Positions 1-5,704 of a stretch of DNA of 8,902 nucleotides are shown piece after piece. The stretch covers positions 1-8,902 of the forward strand of contig PWYP01000046.1 in assembly GCA_003567805.1 (NCBI GenBank). Direction: 5' to 3'. The notes under the pieces were generated by a model that saw only the letters and a list, made by a program, of their open reading frames with translations, did no database searches and was not told where the DNA came from. A program made the translations under genes and the position numbers. The stretch comes from PVC group bacterium (GTDB lineage: Bacteria > Verrucomicrobiota > Kiritimatiellia > UBA8416). Each line of letters begins with the position of its first letter. Position 1 is the first letter of the stretch.

Positions 1-1601
1 AAGGGCCCCTGTACCGATGCCAGATCCTGGCTCACTGCATACGCATGCCCTGTCATGAGAGCTGTCACCGACCCCGCGTAGGCGCGGCCTGCATCACTGT
101 CATACGCCAAACCTAAGCGCATCAGCAAAGCGCCCAGATTCGCATACCCCAGCCCCAATGGACGGTATAAATGCGAATTCATGGCAATCTGTTCAGTCGG
201 ATAGCTGGCACTATCCACGAGAATCTCCTGCGCAATAATGAAAATCCGGACGGCCTGCTTGAAGCGATCAACTTGGAAATTCCCCTCATCATCGACAAAT
301 TTCATCAGGTTAATCGAAGCCAGATTACAAGCACTATCATCCAGGAACATATATTCCGAGCAGGGATTGCTCGCATTGATGGGACCACTTCCCTTACACG
401 TATGCCAACGATTGATGGTACTGTCGTATTGTAATCCCGGATCCCCGCACACATGCGCAGCCTCTGTGATCTGCTGCATCAGATCGCGCGCCTTGAGCGT
501 CTGTACAGGCTTACCGGAAATCACGGCGCGCGTCTGCCACTCGCCGTCGTTCTCAACCGCTGACATAAAATCATCGGTCACCCGAACCGACGTATTCGCA
601 TTCTGGAACATGACCGAGTCATAGGCCTCGCCACCAAACGAACCGTCATAACCTTGATCAATTAATGCCCACGCCTTCTTCTCCTCGCGCAGCTTGCAAT
701 TGATGAAATCGGCAATGTCCGGATGATGGATCTTCAAGCTCTGCATCTTGGCTGCCCGACGCGTCTTCCCGCCAGACTTGATCGCACCAGCGACCTGATC
801 ATAGACCCGCATGAAACTCAAGGGCCCCGAAGGCGTACCGCCACCTGACAGTTTTTCATGACTGCTTCGCAAGGTACTTAGATCGGTGCCGGTGCCCGAA
901 CCATGCTTGAAAAGCATCGCTTCCGTGGATGCCAAACGCATGATATCTTCCATGTTGTCATCTACCGATTGAATAAAACACGCCGAAGCCTGCGGGCGCT
1001 TGTAGGTATCCCCCGCTAATTCACATTTTCCCGTCGTTGCATCCCATGCATAGCTGCTTGTCGAGGGGGCTGTGTGCCCGTATATGTCATACAACCCAAC
1101 ATTAAACCAAACGGGACTATTAAAAGAGCCGAACTGATTCACACATAAAAAGGCCAATTCCTCGTAAAAGATATCAGCGTCTTCGGCTGTGGCAAAATAG
1201 CCATCTTGCAATCCCCAGTCAGCAATCGTACGTGCCACACGGTGCACCAACTGGCGAACCGAATACTCACGCTCATCCGTATGCATCGCACCGTAAAAAT
1301 ACTTCGAGGAGACCACATTGGTCGCCAACATCGACCAGGACTTCGGGACTTCAACACCCTCTTGTTCAAAAACCTTTTTCCCTTTACCATCACTAATCTC
1401 AGCACGACGCTGTTCCCACGCAATGCCAGCAAAAGGGTCACCCGCTGTACCCGTGAATGCACGCGTCACTGATACCCCACGCCCAGATGCGCTACGTATT
1501 TCGCCTTTACCTTTACGGCTTGATGACGCGTTGCGTACTTCACGCACGATTGTTTCGGTTCCTTCGATCCCACGCTCATCTCTTTCTTTGACTTCCAGCA
1601 T
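1..1601 (-). CDS. nrdJ: Adenosylcobalamin-dependent (class II) ribonucleotide reductase, N-terminal 533 residues
   Basis: Class II reductases convert ribonucleotides to deoxyribonucleotides in the cytoplasm, using adenosylcobalamin to make a thiyl radical and needing no oxygen and no separate radical subunit. I translated the minus strand from ATG 1601; the frame stays open to the window edge, so the C-terminus, including the usual Cys pair that re-reduces the active site, is not visible. The core begins near residue 47 (RAFTGTAGDPFAGIAWE). Cys208 (ASACFIQS) and Cys425 (SACNLASINL) fit the redox pair, and N412-P-C414-S-E416 fits the Asn/Cys/Glu radical site. The 11-residue gap between Cys414 and Cys425 matches that between the radical and redox cysteines of the Thermotoga enzyme as I recall it. 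GSGTGTDLSTLR (234-245) and the SGGGTPSGP loop (252-260) are also typical of the family. Residues 1-45 are a charged, Ser/Arg-rich extension that looks unconserved. A strong ribosome site decides the start. The upstream NrdR-like boxes support the call. Confidence 0.96.
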   Translation of the reverse strand, partial: MLEVKERDERGIEGTETIVREVRNASSSRKGKGEIRSASGRGVSVTRAFTGTAGDPFAGIAWEQRRAEISDGKGKKVFEQEGVEVPKSWSMLATNVVSSKYFYGAMHTDEREYSVRQLVHRVARTIADWGLQDGYFATAEDADIFYEELAFLCVNQFGSFNSPVWFNVGLYDIYGHTAPSTSSYAWDATTGKCELAGDTYKRPQASACFIQSVDDNMEDIMRLASTEAMLFKHGSGTGTDLSTLRSSHEKLSGGGTPSGPLSFMRVYDQVAGAIKSGGKTRRAAKMQSLKIHHPDIADFINCKLREEKKAWALIDQGYDGSFGGEAYDSVMFQNANTSVRVTDDFMSAVENDGEWQTRAVISGKPVQTLKARDLMQQITEAAHVCGDPGLQYDSTINRWHTCKGSGPINASNPCSEYMFLDDSACNLASINLMKFVDDEGNFQVDRFKQAVRIFIIAQEILVDSASYPTEQIAMNSHLYRPLGLGYANLGALLMRLGLAYDSDAGRAYAGSVTALMTGHAYAVSQDLASVQGP

Positions 1602-1606
1602 GTAAA

Positions 1607-1616
1607 CCTCTCCTTT
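1607..1616 (-). promoter_or_regulatory. nrdJ ribosome binding site
   Basis: Read on the minus strand this is AAAGGAGAGG, a near-perfect Shine-Dalgarno sequence 5 nt before ATG 1601. It fixes the nrdJ start and is the strongest ribosome site in the window; the plus-strand genes have weak or no such site. Confidence 0.85.
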
Positions 1617-1636
1617 CCAAGTGTTTATGCAGCCCT

Positions 1637-1659
1637 AACAAAAAATACCACATTTTGTG
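1637..1659 (-). repeat. 23-bp direct repeat, copy 1 (NrdR box plus A6 tract)
   Basis: This 23-bp element matches 1838-1860 at 20 of 23 positions. The plus-strand pattern is AAC, six A, TAC, one variable base, ACA, two variable bases, TTGTG. The conserved stretch covers the NrdR-like box and the adjoining A6 tract, which on the minus strand supplies the T-rich candidate -10 region. The copies lie 201 bp apart in the same orientation. Confidence 0.7.
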
Positions 1660-1669
1660 TTTCAGCCAA
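1642..1669 (-). promoter_or_regulatory. Candidate proximal nrdJ promoter overlapped by an NrdR box
   Basis: On the minus strand TTGGCT (1669-1664) and TATTTT (1647-1642) are separated by 16 bp. Each matches 4 of 6 bases of the sigma-70 consensus. The NrdR-like box at 1645-1660 fills the spacer, which is where a repressor would be expected. Transcription from here would give a leader of about 35 nt that carries the ribosome site. Inferred from pattern only. Confidence 0.35.
1645..1660. promoter_or_regulatory. NrdR-box-like operator 1 (proximal)
   Basis: The plus-strand sequence ATACCACATTTTGTGT matches about 12 of 16 positions of the NrdR box consensus as I recall it (ACACWATATATWGTGT). NrdR is the zinc-finger/ATP-cone repressor of ribonucleotide reductase genes, and the site lies 44 bp upstream of the nrdJ start. 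The match and position are seen; binding is inferred. Confidence 0.5.
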
Positions 1670-1685
1670 GTAAGTACCACCACCC

Positions 1686-1768
1686 GTAGATACCGCAAGT
1701 AAAAAAAACGGCCTTTCTATTACCGAATGTGCAATCATGGAAAAAGCCCCAATTTCTGCGGTAATCTA
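1686..1768 (-). other. nrdJ leader region with competing stems
   Basis: In a minus-strand RNA the segment AUUACCGCA (1765-1757) can pair in two exclusive ways. With UGCGGUAUCUAC (1697-1686) it gives 7 pairs, one bulged U, then 4 more. With CGGUAAU (1725-1719) it gives 7 perfect pairs. The second pairing takes bases from the inner stem of the candidate terminator hairpin; the first encloses that hairpin. This resembles attenuator logic. I looked for the cobalamin riboswitch B12-box (GCCACUG-like) and did not find it, so no known riboswitch class is claimed. Confidence 0.3.
1701..1748 (-). terminator. Hairpin plus U8: candidate attenuator in the nrdJ leader
   Basis: In a minus-strand transcript the arm GGCUUUUU (1748-1741) pairs with GAAAGGCC (1717-1710). 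This gives 8 pairs including two G-U. One G and then eight U (1708-1701) follow directly, the layout of an intrinsic terminator. Inside the loop AUUGC (1735-1731) can also pair with GUAAU (1723-1719), with a 7-nt apical loop. It lies between the distal NrdR boxes and the nrdJ start, about 100 bp before the gene, so it would act as an attenuator if transcription starts at the distal promoter. No upstream gene ends here on this strand that would explain it as an ordinary terminator, apart from uxaC more than 380 bp away, for which it is an alternative distant terminator. Confidence 0.4.
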
Positions 1769-1813
1769 TACATTGCGCAAAAAAGAAAGCAACCACATAG
1801 TAAAGACAGGCAT

Positions 1814-1861
1814 CCCCTACCTGTTGTGAGATAACAAAACAAAAAATACTACAGGTTGTGA
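1814..1861. promoter_or_regulatory. Paired NrdR-box-like operators 2 and 3 (distal)
   Basis: CCCCTACCTGTTGTGA (1814-1829) and ATACTACAGGTTGTGA (1846-1861) match about 9 and 11 of 16 positions of the NrdR consensus. They share CTAC, three variable bases, then TTGTGA. Their starts are 32 bp apart, about three helical turns, which is the spacing known for tandem NrdR sites. The pair lies just downstream, in the minus direction, of the distal promoter candidate, consistent with repression. The consensus match of the first box is weak on its own; the spacing is what supports it. Confidence 0.45.
1838..1860 (-). repeat. 23-bp direct repeat, copy 2
   Basis: Second copy of the element at 1637-1659, differing at 3 of 23 positions. 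It overlaps NrdR-like box 3 (1846-1861) and its A6 tract. Confidence 0.7.
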
Positions 1862-1868
1862 TATACAG

Positions 1869-1899
1869 AATATATGAGGGAGCAACCTTGTTGCGTCAA
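1869..1899 (-). promoter_or_regulatory. Candidate distal nrdJ promoter
   Basis: On the minus strand TTGACG (1899-1894) is a good -35 match. It is followed by an AT-rich -10 zone with TATATT at 1874-1869 (19-bp spacer) or CATATA at 1876-1871 (17-bp spacer). The paired NrdR-like boxes begin within about 10 bp downstream. A start here would give an nrdJ leader of about 260 nt that includes the hairpin and U8. Confidence 0.35.
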
Positions 1900-2133
1900 A
1901 ATTTGCAACAAGACGAGATAACTTCACAGCTCATGCGGGAAAGTATGTGGGCGCGTACTAGACTGTAACTTCATTTTTACATACAAGATGCTGTGGTTTT
2001 GCCAAACCGCCCGCACAATATAACCGACCTATTCGGAACACGATTACGAGGGAAATTCTCTCAATCGTCCATCGTAATCGTCCACCGATCCCCGAAGTTA
2101 CACCTCCGCATCATCTTGGCTGCCCAGGCGCCC
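1900..2133. other. Intergenic region between nrdJ control region and uxaC 3' end
   Basis: No convincing gene or RNA is seen here. It holds the uxaC 3' flank: a second in-frame TAA follows the uxaC stop 36 bp downstream, and there is one inverted repeat (2040-2081, listed separately). No classic U-tract terminator for uxaC is visible. Confidence 0.6.
2040..2081. repeat. 10-bp perfect inverted repeat downstream of uxaC
   Basis: ACGATTACGA (2040-2049) and TCGTAATCGT (2072-2081) are perfect inverted repeats separated by 22 bp. The spacer can itself fold weakly (GAGGGAA against TTCTCTC). It lies 53 bp after the uxaC stop. No T-run follows on either strand, so it is not a typical intrinsic terminator; it could be an RNA 3'-end stabilising stem or an operator. 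Confidence 0.45.
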
Positions 2134-3567
2134 TTACGAGACAGAGGCAATATCCGGCAGTTCGAACCCGAAATAATGAGCCGCATTACGGTAACTAATG
2201 TCCTGCACCATTGCCCCAATCAGCTCCAGATCATGCGGCAGCATGCCGTTCTCAACTTCTGCACCGAGCATGTTACAAAGCAACCGACGAAAATATTCAT
2301 GCCGGGTGTATGAAAGGAACGAACGACTATCCGTCAGCATACCCACAAAGCGACGCAACAAGCCCAATTGCGATAGAGCATCGATCTGACGACGCATTCC
2401 ATCAAGCTGATCATTGAACCACCAACCACTACCAAACTGCAATTTACCCGGTGTACGCCCATCCATAAAATTACCCAGCATGGTAGCGACTACTTCATTA
2501 TCTCTTGGATTCAATGTGTATAATATGGTTCTTGGCAACGCATCATCTTGATCCAGCCGATCCAGAAAACGAGACAACCCATGCGCAACCGGCCAATCAC
2601 CAATGCTGTCGAACCCTGAATCAGGTCCCAAAGCGCGGAAACTCCGCGCGTTATTATTCCGCATGGCACCAAAATGAATTTGCATCGTCCAATTACTGGC
2701 CGCATCCATCCGCGCACAAGCATCATGCAGCGCCGACTGGAACTGCCAGCGCTCTTGCTCTGTTGCAGCCTCGCCCCCACGAACTTTCTTGAAAATTGCC
2801 TCTACCGTATTCGTGTCGACAGGATCTCCCACAACCGTTTCTAAACCGTAATCAGAAAGTCGACACCCCACAGCATGAAAATAATCATGCCGTTTCTGCA
2901 AAGCCGACAAAAGCGCCTCCACACTATCAATCGCAAACTCCGTCTGCGAAGCCAGCGTATCGACCCACGCATTGAAAAAGTCTGGGCGATGCACAGCGAA
3001 GACTTTGTCGGGACGCCATGTTGGCAGCATGTGGGAGCCAAAACTTTCATCGGCAAGTACGGCTTTGTGATGCTCCAATGTATCCGTCGGATCATCTGTC
3101 GTGCAAACCAGCACAACATTACTTTGTTGCATAAAACCACGCGCAGACGAACTTGGCTGCGCTAACACATCCAAAGAACGCGACCACACTTCATCTGCTG
3201 TTTCGGCTGAAAGCAAGACATCATCCATGCCGAAATATCGTGCCAGTTCCAGATGCGACCAATGATAAAGCGGGTTTCGCAGAAAATACGGCATGCTCGC
3301 TGCAAACTGATCAAACTTCTCGCGGTCTGTTGCATCACCCGTGCAATAGCGTTCCGCAACACCATTACTACGCATAGCACGCCATTTGTAATGATCCCCG
3401 TACAACCAGACTTGAGAAAGATTTGCCCAGCGCTTATTTTCCGCCACTTCCACGGGCGGCAAGTGACAATGATAATCGATGATCGGCAGATCAGAAGCAT
3501 AATCATGATACAACGTACGCGCAGCGCGCGTATCCAACAAAAAATCGTCATGGATGAGTTTTTTCAT
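2134..3567 (-). CDS. uxaC: Uronate (glucuronate/galacturonate) isomerase
   Basis: UxaC interconverts D-glucuronate and D-fructuronate, and D-galacturonate and D-tagaturonate, the first cytoplasmic step of uronate breakdown. The protein is 477 residues, close to the usual 465-475, and appears complete. It belongs to the amidohydrolase-fold superfamily. DYHCHLPP (31-38, metal-ligand His33 and His35), LYGDHYKWRAMR (55-66), DDP (158-160), QIHFGAMRNNN (296-306), GSGWWFND (379-386) and GMLTDSRSFLSYTRHEYFRR (409-428) are all recognisable family blocks. The start at 3567 gives the typical N-terminus (MKKLIHDDFLLDT); upstream GGGTAGG is a modest ribosome site. No other uronate gene (uxaB, uxuA, kdgK or a transporter) is in the window, so it seems to stand alone here. 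It is transcribed divergently from the cluster starting at 3713. Confidence 0.97.
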   Translation of the reverse strand: MKKLIHDDFLLDTRAARTLYHDYASDLPIIDYHCHLPPVEVAENKRWANLSQVWLYGDHYKWRAMRSNGVAERYCTGDATDREKFDQFAASMPYFLRNPLYHWSHLELARYFGMDDVLLSAETADEVWSRSLDVLAQPSSSARGFMQQSNVVLVCTTDDPTDTLEHHKAVLADESFGSHMLPTWRPDKVFAVHRPDFFNAWVDTLASQTEFAIDSVEALLSALQKRHDYFHAVGCRLSDYGLETVVGDPVDTNTVEAIFKKVRGGEAATEQERWQFQSALHDACARMDAASNWTMQIHFGAMRNNNARSFRALGPDSGFDSIGDWPVAHGLSRFLDRLDQDDALPRTILYTLNPRDNEVVATMLGNFMDGRTPGKLQFGSGWWFNDQLDGMRRQIDALSQLGLLRRFVGMLTDSRSFLSYTRHEYFRRLLCNMLGAEVENGMLPHDLELIGAMVQDISYRNAAHYFGFELPDIASVS

Positions 3568-3712
3568 GCGTTCAACCTACCCGACAACAGGGTTGCGATT
3601 CAAGCTCGATCGTAGTTGCGCCCGCGAACAACTTGCATGCAATATATCTCGCAATACGCGAATGCTATTGCTATATAAACATGCACACCATGTAGATTCA
3701 ACCGGGGGCAAA
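3568..3712. promoter_or_regulatory. Divergent intergenic region (uxaC / sigma-like gene)
   Basis: This 145-bp space must hold the promoters of two divergent units. The AT-rich TATATAAA at 3672-3679 is the best plus-strand -10 candidate, placing a start about 30 bp before the 3713 gene. AATATA at 3641-3646 reads TATATT on the minus strand and is the best candidate for uxaC. Neither has a good -35 at 17 bp. No clear operator palindrome for a GntR-type uronate regulator was seen. Confidence 0.35.
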
Positions 3713-4069
3713 ATGAGAATACCATTATCAGGAAGTGGAAACGACAAAGTAACCACGGGCGTAGCGGCCCGGAATCAGGCATTGGAAAAAAGCATTCGAG
3801 CAGCCAAAAAGGGAGATTGGGAAGCGCGGCGACAAGTAGAACGCAGCTTGATGCCCCTACTCAAGAAACTGTCCGAGAAACGTGCTGAAGACACCGCCAC
3901 GTTTAACAACATGATCGAAGCCGGCAAAAGCGGCATTGCCACGGCTATTCGCAAAGTGCCCGCCAATACGCCAGGCGATCGCTTCCAGATTTTTGCGCTT
4001 CCCTACATCGAAGAAGCCATGGAAAAATCCCGCAAAAAGAGCCTCTGGAAACGCCTGTTCGGCTCCTGA
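3713..4069 (+). CDS. Small protein resembling isolated, degenerate sigma-70 region 2
   Basis: Unnamed 118-residue protein, soluble, with no signal peptide and a basic C-terminus (EKSRKKSLWKRLFGS). Residues 29-105 follow the layout of sigma-70 region 2. AAKKGDWEARRQVERSLMPL (30-49) resembles the region 2.1 helix (A-K-x-G-D-x-x-A-R). NNMIEAGKSGIATAIRK (65-81) resembles the region 2.2 DLIQEGNIGLMKAVEK pattern. GDRFQIFALPYIEEAME (88-104) resembles FKFSTYATWWIRQAI of regions 2.3-2.4. The paired aromatic residues that melt the -10 element are replaced by P-Y, and regions 3 and 4 are absent, so it is unlikely to work as an ordinary sigma factor. The start ATG 3713 follows GGGGG (3704-3708); upstream in-frame starts (3554, 3662) would run over the divergent uxaC start and add unconvincing sequence. 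It leads the cluster; trmB begins 13 nt after its stop. The homology is judged by eye. Confidence 0.8.
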   Translation: MRIPLSGSGNDKVTTGVAARNQALEKSIRAAKKGDWEARRQVERSLMPLLKKLSEKRAEDTATFNNMIEAGKSGIATAIRKVPANTPGDRFQIFALPYIEEAMEKSRKKSLWKRLFGS

Positions 4070-4082
4070 TTCATTGTGTGAT

Positions 4083-4697
4083 ATGCCGCCAGATCCAAAA
4101 TCCCATACGAATCTGATCCTGCGTCTGCCAGCACCTGTTCTCCCCCCATGGCGAACAAACCGCTTATTTGGCAACAACAACCCCCTCGAAATCGATGCGG
4201 GCAGCGGGAAAGGACGCTTTCTGCTTGCGCGCGCCCAAACCAACCCTGACACCAATTTCATCGGCATCGAACGCCAGAACCAACGTGTCCTGAAAGTGGC
4301 TCGTAAAGCGACAAGGGCCCATCTCCAGAATGTTCGCCTCGTCAAAGCTGAAATCACATTCATTCTGGAAAACTTGATTCCCGACGATGCCATACAAACA
4401 TTGTATGTCTTTTACCCGGATCCCTGGCCCAAACGACGCCATCACAACCGCCGACTCATGCGGCCCGCCTTTCTCGATTTGGCATGTCGAAAATTACAGC
4501 ATGGCGGCAAACTCCACTTCGCGACCGACAATGTGGATTACGCCGCAGTTGCCAAGCAACATCTGGAACATCATCACACCCTGCAACCATGCCCCCCCTT
4601 TCAGCCAACCCTCACGGAAAAAACAGATTTTGAATTGATTTTTGAGGCGCATGGGCTATATGCAAACCGGTTCTCCGTACAAAAACCGCTTGCTTGA
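4083..4697 (+). CDS. trmB: tRNA (guanine-N7-)-methyltransferase
   Basis: TrmB transfers a methyl group from S-adenosylmethionine to N7 of G46 in the variable loop of tRNA. The 204-residue product is in the normal size range. The SAM-binding motif I is LEIDAGSGKGRF (35-46) and motif II includes IGIE (60-63). The diagnostic block FYPDPWPKRRHHNRRL (110-125) carries the catalytic Asp and tRNA-binding basic residues. ATDN (147-150) and TDFE (181-184) correspond to the family's C-terminal substrate motifs. ATG 4083 was chosen because it lies just upstream of the conserved core and 13 nt after the previous stop; starts further upstream would overlap the preceding gene deeply. There is no strong ribosome site, so coupling to the upstream gene is likely. 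The downstream amidase may begin at once: a TTG codon at 4694 overlaps this stop. Confidence 0.95.
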   Translation: MPPDPKSHTNLILRLPAPVLPPWRTNRLFGNNNPLEIDAGSGKGRFLLARAQTNPDTNFIGIERQNQRVLKVARKATRAHLQNVRLVKAEITFILENLIPDDAIQTLYVFYPDPWPKRRHHNRRLMRPAFLDLACRKLQHGGKLHFATDNVDYAAVAKQHLEHHHTLQPCPPFQPTLTEKTDFELIFEAHGLYANRFSVQKPLA

Positions 4698-4738
4698 AAC
4701 AGATTGCAACCAAAATCAATCCCCCATATTATATCGAG

Positions 4739-5704
4739 ATGTTTTTTAAATTGCTAAAATATCTACCCATCATACTGCTATGCGCCTGTGTTCACATCGG
4801 TGCATCGAATGAGCCGCATCCAATAATCTGGAGTCCGCTCCTCGATCTCACCAACCACACACAAGTGATATCGATTCAGTATAGCGACGAAGGAGAAGCG
4901 CATGTCGTAACACCAAGAGAAGAGTTACGCCTGTTCGAAGGGTTGCGGCGTTTAGAAATAGATGATGCGCTATATTGGATGAATGGCCCTCTCGTGTATC
5001 TAGAGGAAGAGTGGAAAATCACCAAAGTAGATCTCGAAAACACCCTTGCCCCACTCGTAACCAAAATATCCCCCTTCATTGCAAGACGACCATTCGTGGT
5101 TGTAATCGACCCCGGGCATGGTGGCCATGACCCTGGTGCGGTTGTTGATGGACACCAGGAAAAAGATATTGTGCTCGATGCATCATTGCTGCTGCAGTCT
5201 AAACTGGAAGATGTCGGCATTACGGCGAAACTCACGCGCACCAACGACACCTTTATTGTGCTCGAAGATCGCCCCGTCCTCGCACGTCAGTTAGGCGCCA
5301 GCATTTTTATCAGCATACATGCCAATCAAGCCGCAAACGGCATGGCGGCAGGTATCGAATCCTTTATTCTCCCAGCCGCGAATTTCCCCGGCACATCCAA
5401 CACACCGGCACCATACCAGCAATCCATGACCGCCAATCGTTTCGATGTGCAAAACCTACTTTTGGCAGACGCGCTGCAACGTCCCATGATTCGGGCAACC
5501 GGCGCCTTTGACCGCGGGGGGAAACGAGAACGCTTTGCCGTATTGCGCGATGCCCCATGTCCTGCGGTTCTCATAGAAATCGGATTTATGTCAAACCCTA
5601 CGGATATGGCCAACATGCTAGACGCCGAATGGATGCAAACGTTGACCGAAGCGTTGCGAGATGGAATCCTCGCCATCAAACCAGAATACACCAAATCACT
5701 GTGA
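4739..5704 (+). CDS. Exported N-acetylmuramoyl-L-alanine amidase (Amidase_3 type)
   Basis: Zinc hydrolase that cuts the bond between MurNAc and L-Ala of peptidoglycan, probably in the periplasm. From ATG 4739 it has 321 residues. Residues 1-22 form a signal sequence (KLLKYLPIILLCACVHIGAS); L-C-A-C at 14-17 could be a lipobox, so it may be an anchored lipoprotein. Residues 28-112 form a pre-catalytic domain (DDALYWMNGPLVYLEEEWKI) resembling stalk domains of the copper-amine-oxidase N-terminal type. The catalytic domain is 117-315: VVVIDPGHGGHDPGA with zinc His127, the EKD glutamate Glu141, SIHANQ with His194, and LIEIGFMSN with catalytic Glu280. All expected residues are present. An alternative TTG start at 4694, overlapping the trmB stop, would add 15 residues before the signal. 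No good ribosome site supports either start. The stop overlaps the tsaB start. Confidence 0.94.
   Translation: MFFKLLKYLPIILLCACVHIGASNEPHPIIWSPLLDLTNHTQVISIQYSDEGEAHVVTPREELRLFEGLRRLEIDDALYWMNGPLVYLEEEWKITKVDLENTLAPLVTKISPFIARRPFVVVIDPGHGGHDPGAVVDGHQEKDIVLDASLLLQSKLEDVGITAKLTRTNDTFIVLEDRPVLARQLGASIFISIHANQAANGMAAGIESFILPAANFPGTSNTPAPYQQSMTANRFDVQNLLLADALQRPMIRATGAFDRGGKRERFAVLRDAPCPAVLIEIGFMSNPTDMANMLDAEWMQTLTEALRDGILAIKPEYTKSL

Noticed and set aside
171..624. Plus-strand open frames opposite nrdJ
   Set aside because: They are shadows of the continuous, strongly conserved nrdJ frame on the minus strand.
1602..1990. Cobalamin riboswitch in front of nrdJ
   Set aside because: It would fit a B12-dependent enzyme, but no B12-box or the conserved core of that riboswitch was found on the minus strand.
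2061..2150. Micro-ORF on the minus strand overlapping the uxaC 3' end (TTG 2150 to TGA 2061, 29 codons, ending DRWTITMDD)
   Set aside because: The peptide looks protein-like, but it has no ribosome site, a TTG start inside uxaC, and no evidence beyond composition.
1993..2313. Plus-strand open frame of 106 codons
   Set aside because: It lies mostly antisense to uxaC, with no ribosome site and no family resemblance.
3554..3712. N-terminal extension of the sigma-like protein from ATG 3554
   Set aside because: It would overlap the start of the divergent uxaC gene; the added residues show no resemblance to anything, whereas ATG 3713 has a G-rich ribosome site at the right distance.
4188..4214. 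Unusual SAM motif (EIDAGSGKG) in TrmB as a sign of lost activity
   Set aside because: It still satisfies the E/D-x-G-x-G-x-G pattern, and all other TrmB motifs are intact.
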